A stretch of DNA of 64,000 bases from an uncultured Clostridia bacterium (GCA_944384235.1 CALWSP010000001.1:1-64000), one strand, 5' to 3'; shown: positions 1 to 6,740, counted from the first letter of the stretch. Made by a program: numbers and translations. The notes: generated by a model not told the origin, from the sequence alone.

Positions 1-693
1 TATAAATGGCAGGCAACAACGATTCAGAGTATCCTTACCAATGAAAAATATAAAGGTGATGCTGAGCTGCAGAAAGGGCATACGGTAGATTTCCTTACAA
101 AGGTAAGGAAAAAGAATGAGGGTGAGCTGCAAAAGTTTTATATCGAGGAGGACCACGAGGCAATTATAGAGCCTGAAATGTGGGAATGCGTCCAACTTGA
201 AATACAACGCAGAAAACAATATATACAAGACCATTTTATGAACTCTTATTCTTCCAAAACAGAAACCAATCCTTTTTATGGAAAGATAATATGCGGTGAA
301 TGTGGCAGAGCTTTTGGCAGAAAAACTTGGTCTAATAAAGGCGCACTAAGAAAGGTATGGCAGTGTAATGCCAGATATGAAGTAAAAGGTGTTCAAGGGT
401 GTAGTAACCGTCACATTGAGGAAAGTACCATTGAGCAGATTTTTATTATCGCTTGGAATACCATAATTGAGAATATTGAAAGCTGTAAAGCTAAGTGGAA
501 AGCACAGGCAAACGGTGATGATTTACTTACAGCCTATAGAGCAAGGGATTTTTTGAAACTTACTGAAAACCCGGAACATATAGATAAGGTTGATACGGAT
601 TTTATGATAAGAGTGCTTGACAACATAACCATTTATGAAAATGGTAAGATTATTATAAATTTTTATGACGGAACAGAAATTGAATATTGTTGA
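1..693 (+). CDS. Large serine recombinase, C-terminal part (5' end outside window)
   Basis: The frame is open from base 1, so the gene starts upstream of the window and only its C-terminal 230 codons are visible. The N-terminal visible part carries the Recombinase-domain signature (W-x5-I-x-SIL-NEKYKGD, then DFLTK) seen in transposon/prophage large serine recombinases. It is followed by a zinc beta-ribbon with CGECG and two later Cys. The catalytic resolvase domain is not in view. Such enzymes integrate and excise mobile elements by Ser-mediated strand exchange. With the neighbouring zinc-ribbon gene it suggests the end of an integrated element lying mostly left of the window. An internal ATG at 178 is not the true start. 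Confidence 0.85.
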   Translation, partial: YKWQATTIQSILTNEKYKGDAELQKGHTVDFLTKVRKKNEGELQKFYIEEDHEAIIEPEMWECVQLEIQRRKQYIQDHFMNSYSSKTETNPFYGKIICGECGRAFGRKTWSNKGALRKVWQCNARYEVKGVQGCSNRHIEESTIEQIFIIAWNTIIENIESCKAKWKAQANGDDLLTAYRARDFLKLTENPEHIDKVDTDFMIRVLDNITIYENGKIIINFYDGTEIEYC

Positions 694-700
694 TTTTACT

Positions 701-735
701 GACCTGCTGCAGTGATTTGTGGCAGGTCCTTTTTT
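701..735 (+). terminator. Rho-independent terminator after the recombinase
   Basis: GACCTGC at 701-707 pairs with GCAGGTC at 722-728 and is followed by a run of six T. Confidence 0.75.
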
Positions 736-810
736 GTTGTGAAATTATACTTGACAATTTTCAAGATTAGAGTGATTACTAAAGAAAAAAGGCTTTTGAG
801 GTGATTACGA

Positions 811-1305
811 TTGACTGATAAACAGAAGATGGAAATAATAAGATTAAGAATGGCAGGCTGTGGTTATAAGAGAATAGCTGCCATATTAAATGTACCTAGA
901 GATAGAGTTAAATATTTTTGTAAGAATAATGGCTTTGATGGGTTTGGTAAAGATATTAAAGAAAAGTATGCACCAAAAACAGAGGGGTTAAATGGTGTTT
1001 GTAAATGCTGCGGTATGTTTTTTGAACAACCGAAGAAAGGAAGAAAAAGAAAATATTGTTCACCTGAATGTAAAAGGATATGGGAGAAAACACACTATAA
1101 GCCCCATGAACATAAATGCTTTTATTGTGGCAAGATATTTGAAAGTAAGACAAAAGCTCAAAAATTTTGCTAAAAGGATTGCTATTATAAATATAGATTT
1201 TATCGAGAAGAAGATGTTGATATGATTGCTGAATGCTTGAAAAAGGGAAGAAAGCTAGAATATGTGCCAAATTGGATTAAGGAAATAATTTGCGATGAAG
1301 AATAG
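811..1305 (+). pseudogene. HTH plus double zinc-ribbon protein, interrupted by an in-frame TAA
   Basis: A TTG start at 811 follows the RBS TGAGGTGAT. The N-terminus (about residues 1-45) is a helix-turn-helix resembling sigma-70 region 4 or resolvase HTHs. Two Cys-rich ribbons follow: CKCC...KYCSPEC, and CFYC...KFC, then stop codon TAA at 1171-1173, then KDC. The same frame continues open to 1305 with YYKYRFYREEDV. Because the first ribbon reads C-S-x-x-C and the second C-stop-K-D-C, the TAA most simply replaces a Ser codon (TCA to TAA). The protein is probably truncated within its second zinc site. Similar small HTH/zinc-ribbon proteins accompany serine recombinases in clostridial elements. 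Its exact function is unknown. Confidence 0.7.
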
Positions 1306-1421
1306 AAAATGAAATAAAGAATAGAAACTTTGAATATTATAATATTATATTATTTGAAATTTGAGTATTGTTTCTTGTTAATATATAAATATAAAAATCA
1401 TATACAAGTAAATATTGATGA

Positions 1422-1451
1422 CCTGTCATATTAATTTATGGCAGGATTTTT
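1422..1451 (+). terminator. Terminator-like hairpin after the zinc-ribbon gene
   Basis: CCTGTCAT pairs with ATGGCAGG (8 bp with one G-T pair), followed by ATTTTT. It resembles the terminator at 701-735. The 1452-1680 stretch that follows contains no complete gene. A short open frame from about 1564, containing the peptide MYSDIINERWRLRGANF, runs into the REP element and looks like a gene remnant. Confidence 0.5.
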
Positions 1452-1680
1452 AGTTAATAGTTTGAAATATTTTATGGAGGTGTATGTTAAATAAAAAAAT
1501 GAATTTTTGAAATGAAAACATTGAATTTATATATTAATAGTCGTATTAAATTCATTAAAAATTAAAATTTACTATATGAAAAAGTCGAAAAATTTGATAT
1601 AATGTATTCAGATATCATAAATGAACGGTGGAGGTTAAGGGGAGCTAATTTTGATGATGCTGAAAGGCATATGAAAACAG

Positions 1681-1749
1681 GACAGGGGACGGTTCTCTGT
1701 CTTGCTATGAAAACAAGATAGCGAACAAGACAGAGAACCGTCCCCTGTC
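1681..1749. repeat. REP-like inverted pair (BIME-like)
   Basis: A 24-bp perfect inverted repeat: the left arm at 1681-1704 contains GGGGACGGTTCTCTGTC, and the right arm at 1726-1749 is its reverse complement. The arms flank a 21-bp loop that itself contains GCTAT/ATAGC. Each arm can fold on itself (GACAG pairing with CTGTC and beyond, including G-T pairs), as REP units do. A single copy, identical over 28 bases (1675-1702 versus 4686-4713), lies directly upstream of the RAYT-domain gene at 4759. This is the REP/RAYT pairing known from other genomes. Confidence 0.8.
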
Positions 1750-1773
1750 TTGATTCAAGCCATCCCGAAGGGA

Positions 1774-1922
1774 TTTGCATTTATTACATAAATGCAAACT
1801 GTGTCGAGCGTAGCGAGGCACGGGTTGTTACTTCCTTGGTGGGTACGTTAGTACCCAAGCAAGATGAAATGCACGCAGTGTATTTCATCTTATCGGTGTG
1901 TTGCGCTAGCGACACACCGATA
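1774..1922. repeat. Run of tandem hairpins, non-coding
   Basis: Consecutive perfect or near-perfect hairpins: TTTGCATTTAT/ATAAATGCAAA at 1774-1798; an imperfect GTGTC...GGCAC at 1801-1821; GGGTAC/GTACCC at 1841-1856; AAGATGAAAT/ATTTCATCTT at 1861-1891; TATCGGTGTGT/ACACACCGATA at 1891-1922. There is no plausible reading frame. The base composition is richer in GC than the native intergenic DNA of the window. It looks like part of a mobile palindromic element contiguous with the REP pair. Confidence 0.6.
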
Positions 1923-1950
1923 AACATTAATTTATTTTACGAAAAAACAG

Positions 1951-1985
1951 AGGCTGTCGCAAAATTAATGCGACAGCCCCTTTTG
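1951..1985 (-). terminator. Bidirectional terminator of the hydrogenase gene
   Basis: GGCTGTCGC (1952-1960) pairs with GCGACAGCC (1970-1978). On the minus strand the stem is followed by TCTGTTTTTT, downstream of the hydrogenase fusion stop. On the plus strand it is followed by CCTTTTG. Confidence 0.8.
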
Positions 1986-2014
1986 TTATCGGCTTAATGC
2001 AGCCTTATTGTAAA

Positions 2015-4063
2015 TTAATAATTTTCTTTTCTGATTTCAAAGAAGCTCTGTGCATGCTTACATACAGGGCAAATATCGGGTGCCTTTGTACCTACAACAA
2101 CATGACCGCAGTTTCTGCATTCCCAAATCTGAACGCCGCTCTTTTCAAATACCTCTTTTGCCTCAACGTTGTGGAGAAGGGCACGATATCTTTCCTCATG
2201 CAGCTTTTCAATTGCAGCAACACCTCTGAACTGCTCTGCAAGCTCGGTAAAGCCTTCCTCGTCAGCCTCACGTGCCATACGGTCGTACATATCTGTCCAC
2301 TCTGCATTTTCGCCCTCTGCTGCGTGAAGAAGGTTTGCAGCGGTATCGCCAAGCTCGCCAAGCTCCTTGAACCAAAGCTTAGCATGCTCCTTTTCATTTT
2401 CAGCAGTCTTTAAGAAAAGCTCTGCAATCTGCTCATAGCCTGCCTTTTTGGCAACAGATGCGAAATATGTATACTTATTTCTTGCCTGGGACTCGCCTGC
2501 AAAAGCCTCCCACAAATTCTTCTCTGTCTTTGTGCCTGCGTACTTATTGGTTGGTGCAGCAGCTGCTGTTACCTCATTAAATACCGACTTTGGCTGCTTA
2601 CATACTGGGCATACCTCAGGTGGCTCGTTACCCTCGTGAACATATCCGCATACTGAACATACAAATTTTTTCTTAGAAATTTCCTCCTTTTTATTATTCA
2701 GCTCGCCGCTTCTGTCATAATAAGTGGTGTGCAGCATTTTTTCTGCAAGCTCACTGAGCGGCTGAGTGTAAAAACTGTTATATATATCTATAATTTCGGG
2801 GTTTTCGTGGCTTTTTCTGAAAGGCAGCCTTGTGTCCTGTGTATACAGGCTGTCAATTCTGCTTTCGAGCAGCGCATTACCCTTGTAATCCTTGTCCTTT
2901 GGCTGTCCGCCTCCGCCTATACAGCCGCCGGGGCAGGTCATAACCTCAATAAAGTGATACTGCTTTTCGCCCTTCTTAACCATATCTATCATTTTGCGGG
3001 CGTTTGCAGTACCGTAAACTACGGCAACATTAACCTCAATGCCGCCTATTGTAAGGCTTGCTTCCTTAATATCGTCAAGACCTCTTACAGGCTTGAGCTC
3101 AAATAGAATATCAGGTGCAGGCTCCTTTGTTATGTACTCATAAGCCGTTCTTACAGCAGCCTCCATAACGCCGCCTGTGTTGCCGAATATTACGCCTGCG
3201 CCGCTTGCCTGACCCATAAATTTGTCATAATCTGAGTCCTCAAGGGAAGCAAAATCAATATTCTTCTCCTTAGCCCACAGTGCAAGCTCACGAGTGGTGA
3301 TAACGTAGTCCATATCACGCATATTCTCTGCGCCAAGGTACTCCGACGCTGCCTTCATTTCGTCTCTGCGTATTTCAAACTTTTTGGCAGTACATGGGGT
3401 TAAGGCAACATTTACTATTTTTGCAGGGTCAATACCCATCTTCTTTGCAAAATAGGTTTTAATTGTAGGCCCCTGCATGCCGATAGGACTTTTTGCGCTG
3501 GATATGTTTGGCAGTATTTCGGGATAATAGGTCTCTGCAAATTTTACCCATGCAGGGCAGCAGCTTGTATACTGTGGCAGTGGAGCTGTACCCTTGGTAA
3601 TACGCTCAATAAGCTCGCTTGCCTCCTCTACTATTGTAAGGTCGGCGCCGAAATTGGTGTCAAGCACATAGTCTGCGCCCAGCTTTCTTAAAAGGGCAAC
3701 CATTTTGCCCTGCACAAAGCTGCCGTCGGGCATACCGAACTCCTCGCCAAGGGCGGCTCTTACGGACGGAGAGGTGCTGACAATTACAATTTTGTCCTTA
3801 TCCTCTGCGGCGAGTGCAACCTTTTCATACTCGTACTGCTCGGTAATTGAGCTGACGGGACAGACGTTTGCGCACTGACCGCAGTTAATACATATTGCCC
3901 TGTCGCCTGTCTTTTTCAAATCATAATGACCAAGAACGGATATGTAGTCCCTGCATATATTTTTGCACTGACCGCATTTAATACAGATGTCCTCGTTTCG
4001 CTTAATGGAAACATTGTCATTTTCGATAGGTACTCTGATTTCAGGTGATAAATGTTTACTCAT
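2015..4063 (-). CDS. [FeFe] hydrogenase-rubredoxin-rubrerythrin fusion
   Basis: A 682-residue protein. In order: two [4Fe-4S] ferredoxin motifs (C27-C37, C58-C68); the H-cluster domain with TSCCPAW (about 166-172), TPCTAKKFE (222-230) and [11 protein letters not shown] (377-387); a rubredoxin (C469/C472/C485/C488); a rubrerythrin four-helix diiron domain (E524, ENEKEH 555-560, E603 region); and a C-terminal rubredoxin (C649-C668). The start at 4063 has AAGGAGGA 6 bases upstream; a longer ORF upstream lacks an RBS. No signal peptide, so cytoplasmic. The layout lets electrons from H2 reach a peroxidase site, giving an inferred H2-dependent H2O2 reductase. Hydrogenases carrying rubredoxin/rubrerythrin modules are known from clostridial genome surveys. 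The gene is visibly richer in GC than the window average, suggesting transfer. It was apparently translationally coupled to the upstream perR-like gene. Confidence 0.9.
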   Translation of the reverse strand: MSKHLSPEIRVPIENDNVSIKRNEDICIKCGQCKNICRDYISVLGHYDLKKTGDRAICINCGQCANVCPVSSITEQYEYEKVALAAEDKDKIVIVSTSPSVRAALGEEFGMPDGSFVQGKMVALLRKLGADYVLDTNFGADLTIVEEASELIERITKGTAPLPQYTSCCPAWVKFAETYYPEILPNISSAKSPIGMQGPTIKTYFAKKMGIDPAKIVNVALTPCTAKKFEIRRDEMKAASEYLGAENMRDMDYVITTRELALWAKEKNIDFASLEDSDYDKFMGQASGAGVIFGNTGGVMEAAVRTAYEYITKEPAPDILFELKPVRGLDDIKEASLTIGGIEVNVAVVYGTANARKMIDMVKKGEKQYHFIEVMTCPGGCIGGGGQPKDKDYKGNALLESRIDSLYTQDTRLPFRKSHENPEIIDIYNSFYTQPLSELAEKMLHTTYYDRSGELNNKKEEISKKKFVCSVCGYVHEGNEPPEVCPVCKQPKSVFNEVTAAAAPTNKYAGTKTEKNLWEAFAGESQARNKYTYFASVAKKAGYEQIAELFLKTAENEKEHAKLWFKELGELGDTAANLLHAAEGENAEWTDMYDRMAREADEEGFTELAEQFRGVAAIEKLHEERYRALLHNVEAKEVFEKSGVQIWECRNCGHVVVGTKAPDICPVCKHAQSFFEIRKENY

Positions 4064-4433
4064 AGTTTTCCTCCTTGTTTTTACATTCGGGACAGACATA
4101 GTGCATACACAGGTCGTAGGAATCAATATCTATCCCTGTTTTTTTGGTTAGTATTTATTTTAAGTCGTCAATATGAATATCAATAACCTTTTTGCACCTG
4201 CTGCATACAAAATGCTCGTGCATGGTAAGGTTTTTATCGTACCTGTCGGGCTCACCTATAATAGACAGCTTTTTAACAGCTCCGTTTTTTACAAGTATGC
4301 CAAGGTTACGGTAAATTGTTGCTATGGAAATTTCAATACCGCCCTGTTTGCACAGTAAAAAAATTTCCTCCGCAGTCAGGTGCTCCTTAGAGTTATTAAT
4401 AATTTTAAGTATTTCATCGCGCTGCTTAGACAT
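4056..4433 (-). pseudogene. perR: PerR/Fur-family regulator with premature TAA
   Basis: The N-terminal part (start ATG at 4433 behind GGGGG; an ATG at 4448 is in frame but lacks an RBS) has the Fur winged helix (LTAEEIFLLCKQGG, ATIYRNLGILVKNG), the HEHFVCSRC metal/zinc motif and VIDIHIDDLK, then TAA at 4155-4157. The same frame stays open for 32 more codons, giving [21 protein letters not shown], the expected Fur/PerR C-terminus with the second zinc CxxC. It ends with TAA at 4056-4058, overlapping the hydrogenase start in ATGAGTAA. So a single nonsense change removes half of the structural Zn4-Cys site. PerR represses peroxide-defence genes in Firmicutes; loss would be expected to derepress the hydrogenase-rubrerythrin gene. 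Readthrough or a sequence error are alternatives. Confidence 0.85.
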
Positions 4434-4583
4434 TATAATAACCCCCATTCATATTAATATTAAGACTTATTTTTAATGTTAATATAGCATATTTTTGCAG
4501 AAAAATCAATAAATTTTTTGTAAAAAATGATGAGTAGGGCGTTATTTTTTTGTTATAGGTTGTTTAATAAGTATAGTTTGCAT

Positions 4584-4627
4584 AAAAAAAGGAGTACCGC
4601 CGCATTAATGAAATGCAGCAGTACTCC
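4584..4627 (-). terminator. Minus-strand terminator without an obvious gene
   Basis: GGAGTAC (4591-4597) pairs with GTACTCC (4621-4627), with inner GC/ATT pairing. On the minus strand the stem is followed by seven T (4584-4590). No minus-strand gene lies just upstream of it (4628-6400), so it may be a remnant of a deleted gene or end an antisense RNA. Confidence 0.55.
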
Positions 4628-4685
4628 ATTTAATTTATTCCCTATAATATCTTGAAATATTAAGTACAATAGCCATAGCTGCCAT

Positions 4686-4715
4686 AAACAGGACAGGGGA
4701 CGGTTCTCTGTCTCG
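4686..4715 (+). repeat. Single REP element upstream of the RAYT-Cas1 gene
   Basis: Contains GGGGACGGTTCTCTGTC and is identical over 28 bases to the left arm of the inverted pair near 1675-1702. It can fold as GACAG...CTGTC with a short loop. A possible -35/-10 pair (TCGACA at 4713-4718, 17-bp spacer, TACAAT at 4736-4741) overlaps its end, but the start site would fall almost at the RBS, so this promoter is uncertain. By analogy with REP/RAYT systems it is the probable DNA substrate of the HUH domain encoded next to it. Confidence 0.75.
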
Positions 4716-4758
4716 ACAAATAAACAATAATAAGATACAATTATCGTGAGGTGATTGT

Positions 4759-5862
4759 ATGGCACGAACTGCACGCATAAAAAGTAAAACTGGTATATAT
4801 CATATAGTATTGAGAGGTAATAACAAACAGCAAATTTTTTTAGAAGAAGAGGACTACAAAAGATTATTAGATATCGTTTCTGATTATAGCAAATCTTGTG
4901 ATTATAGTATTTTGGCATATTGCCTTATGGGTAATCATATACATCTTCTTTTAAAAACGGGTGAAACAGAGCTTGCGAAAATTATGAAGCGAATAGTTGT
5001 CAAGTTTGTATATTACTACAATACCAAGTATGATAGAGTTGGACATCTGTTTCAAGATAGGTTTAAAAGTGAGCCTGTTGAAAACGATGAATATTTGTTG
5101 GAAGTTGTAAGATATATACACCAAAATCCTATCAAGGCAAATATTTGTTATGATGTAGGAGAGTATGAATATTCAAGCTACAAGCAGTATGAGTATGTAT
5201 TAAAAAGAAGTTTAAGAGATTATCCTCAAATAGATGAAGATGGTTTGTTTAGCAAATGTATAGAAGAGTTAAAAAATATGATAGGTGATATATATAGTTC
5301 TGATGATATAGAATATATAAGAGGTTTAGAGGGGCTTTCTGCTAAAAAGTATTTTAATGTTTTTGACAAAATGGTTTTAAAAAACAAAGATGATTTTAAG
5401 CTTGTAAAAAGAAGTAAAAGGCCACCTCTAGATTGCATTAATTCTGTTTTATCATTTTTGTATACTATTTATACATATGACTATGCTTCTGCAGCCGAAG
5501 CTTGTGGGTTAGATAGTTATGTTGGATTTTACCATACTTTAAGGTCAGGAAGAAATTCTTTGGCGTGCGATTTAGTTGAAGAAACTCGTTGTATAGTTGA
5601 AAGGTTAGTTTTAACTATGATTAATTTACAAATAATTACTAAAAAGGATTTTGAAAAGCAAACAAGCGGGGCAGTTCTTTTAAATGATGAGGGTAGAAAA
5701 AAGGTTTTAGCGAAATGGCAAGAAAAAAAGAGAAGTCAAATAACTCACCCTTATTTAAAGCAAAAAATAGAAATAGGGTTAATACCTTATATACAATGTA
5801 GTTTATTGTCTAAATATATTAGAGGGGAAATAGATGAATATCCTTGTTTTTTAATGAAGTAG
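4759..5862 (+). CDS. RAYT (HUH/Y1 transposase)-Cas1 fusion protein
   Basis: A 367-residue protein; ATG start behind GTGAGGTGATT. Residues 1 to about 146 are a complete REP-associated tyrosine transposase domain: IKSKTGIYHIVLRGNN, the HUH pair H60/H62 in CLMGNHIHLLLK, GHLFQDRFKSEPV, and catalytic Tyr119 in VVRYIHQNPIKA. From about residue 147 (RSLRDYP) to the end the protein matches type I-C Cas1: YIRGLEG with catalytic E191, RPPLDCINSVLSFLYT, VGFYH with H259, SLACDLVEE with D271 and E274, SGAVLL, and a C-terminus ITHPYLKQKIEIGLIP...RGEIDEYPCFL. The metal-binding triad is intact. About 120 residues of the Cas1 N-terminal beta domain are missing, replaced by the HUH domain. The frame is uninterrupted and base composition matches neighbours. 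cas2 starts 9 bases after the stop. It could act in spacer acquisition using ssDNA or REP substrates, or be a chance in-frame insertion; function is inference. Confidence 0.9.
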   Translation: MARTARIKSKTGIYHIVLRGNNKQQIFLEEEDYKRLLDIVSDYSKSCDYSILAYCLMGNHIHLLLKTGETELAKIMKRIVVKFVYYYNTKYDRVGHLFQDRFKSEPVENDEYLLEVVRYIHQNPIKANICYDVGEYEYSSYKQYEYVLKRSLRDYPQIDEDGLFSKCIEELKNMIGDIYSSDDIEYIRGLEGLSAKKYFNVFDKMVLKNKDDFKLVKRSKRPPLDCINSVLSFLYTIYTYDYASAAEACGLDSYVGFYHTLRSGRNSLACDLVEETRCIVERLVLTMINLQIITKKDFEKQTSGAVLLNDEGRKKVLAKWQEKKRSQITHPYLKQKIEIGLIPYIQCSLLSKYIRGEIDEYPCFLMK

Positions 5863-5871
5863 GTGTTTTAT

Positions 5872-6162
5872 ATGATGACATTAGTAAGTTATGATGTTTC
5901 TACGGTTAGTGAAGCTGGAAGAAAAATATTGAGAAAGGTTTCAAAAATATGTCAAAATTATGGTCAAAGAGTTCAAAATTCAGTTTTCGAAATTAATGTT
6001 GATTATGGAACGTTTTTAAAGGTTAAAGACCAATTATTAAAAGAGATTAACAAAGAATTCGATAGTTTAAGAATATATTATTTAGGTAATAATTGGAAAA
6101 ACAAAATTGAGCATTTTGGAAACAAAGAAACTTATGACACAGAGGGTTTACTTATTGTATAA
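5872..6162 (+). CDS. cas2: Cas2, type I-C
   Basis: A 96-residue protein beginning MMTLVSYDVST, with the metal-binding Asp of the first beta strand and the I-C signatures YGQRVQNSVFE, DSLRIYYLG and YDTEGLLIV. It is full length with no visible lesions. The ATG at 5872 follows TAGGTG; a GTG at 5863 is in frame but less likely. Cas2 forms the core of the Cas1-Cas2 integrase complex. Here it lies directly behind the RAYT-Cas1 fusion, in the order cas1-cas2-leader-array normal for I-C loci, but cas3, cas5, cas8c, cas7 and cas4 are absent. Confidence 0.93.
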   Translation: MMTLVSYDVSTVSEAGRKILRKVSKICQNYGQRVQNSVFEINVDYGTFLKVKDQLLKEINKEFDSLRIYYLGNNWKNKIEHFGNKETYDTEGLLIV

Positions 6163-6317
6163 ATATTATATAATGCGAAGTATAGTTTATATTAATATTT
6201 AGGGGGCTTCGCAGAAAAAATAGACAAAAATATAAAATTAATTTAGGAAATTAGTTTTATAATATAAGAAAATGTCCACCTTTAGTGGGTTATGTGGCTT
6301 TATATTCTATATATAGA
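6163..6317 (+). promoter_or_regulatory. CRISPR leader
   Basis: A 155-bp AT-rich non-coding stretch between cas2 and the first repeat. It contains the inverted pair TGCGAAG...CTTCGCA (about 6173-6215), a short GC-containing island within AT-rich DNA. Its position matches I-C leaders. I see no clear -10/-35 that I would defend. Confidence 0.55.
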
Positions 6318-6417
6318 GTTGCACCCTGCAAGGGGTGTGTGAGTTGAAATTATAGATGAGGCTGTAGAGGAGTACTTAGTAGAAAAGTTGCACCCCGCGA
6401 GGGGTGTGTGTTGAAAT
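6318..6417 (+). CRISPR. Minimal two-repeat CRISPR, type I-C-like
   Basis: Repeat 1 (6318-6350, 33 nt) and repeat 2 (6387-6417, 31 nt) share GTTGCACCC...GGGGTGTGTG...TTGAAAT, with an internal palindrome (CACCC/GGGTG), and flank one 36-nt spacer (6351-6386). The TTGAAAT end is typical of I-C repeats. Repeat 2 differs by two substitutions and lacks two bases (AG) near its 3' end, so it looks like the decayed terminal repeat. The array is adjacent to cas2 in the orientation expected for leader-repeat. Confidence 0.85.
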
Positions 6418-6421
6418 TTAT

Positions 6422-6624
6422 TTAAAATTTTGCATTTAATAATTTAATTAATTTTTCTGCATTAATATTAATCGTTTCGCTATCATAACTTCCTTTTTCA
6501 TTTCTATAAACAACATTTAACGTAACATCTCCATTTTTGTTATAATCTGTTAGTTGTATTTGTTTACATTCTCCCCAAAATTTGTTTTTTGAAAAAAATT
6601 TTTAATTTTTTTGTTTTGTACCAT
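6422..6624 (-). pseudogene. Small hypothetical gene with homopolymer frameshift
   Basis: ATG at 6624 has AAGGAGG about 9 bases upstream. The first frame reads MVQNKKIKNFF and soon stops. After a one-base shift near the T7/A6 runs (about 6585-6598) an open frame continues KNKFWGECKQIQLTDYNKNG..., ending KLIKLLNAKF at 6422. The span of 203 nt is not a multiple of three. Reading as a ~67-residue protein thus needs a single-base correction. It has no recognisable family and abuts the last CRISPR repeat. A sequencing error in the homopolymer is possible. Confidence 0.5.
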
Positions 6625-6681
6625 TGACAAAACCTCCTTTTTCTGTTATAATATGATTGTTTTCGTAGTTCTTTTTTGTTA

Positions 6682-6735
6682 AAATTAGTTTATTTTATCA
6701 AATTAGTTTATTTTATCAATTTAGTTTATTTTATT
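6682..6735. repeat. Three tandem 18-bp repeats
   Basis: Units AAATTAGTTTATTTTATC at 6682-6699 and 6700-6717 are identical. A third, diverged unit (AATTTAGTTTATTTTATT) spans 6718-6735. They lie directly before the hairpin at 6741. Confidence 0.8.
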
Positions 6736-6740
6736 TGAAA

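Noticed and set aside
1562-1780. 72-residue minus-strand ORF across the REP inverted repeat
   Set aside because: It reads through the palindromic element and has no RBS or recognisable domain; a chance frame.
2092-2397. Alternative minus-strand frame within the hydrogenase-rubrerythrin gene
   Set aside because: It lies entirely inside a gene with complete domain support in another frame.
4056-4433. Programmed recoding of TAA in perR and the zinc-ribbon gene
   Set aside because: TAA ends most intact genes here as a normal stop, and no recoding signal is visible; nonsense mutation is simpler.
4553-4918. 121-residue minus-strand ORF overlapping the REP and the RAYT start
   Set aside because: It is antisense to the well-supported RAYT domain, rich in Cys/Leu/Tyr without domain features, and spans a terminator hairpin.
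4759-5862. Two separate genes (transposase and cas1) misread as one
   Set aside because: There is a single uninterrupted frame with no stop, start codon plus RBS, or frameshift near the junction at about 5190-5260; the Cas1 half lacks its own start region.
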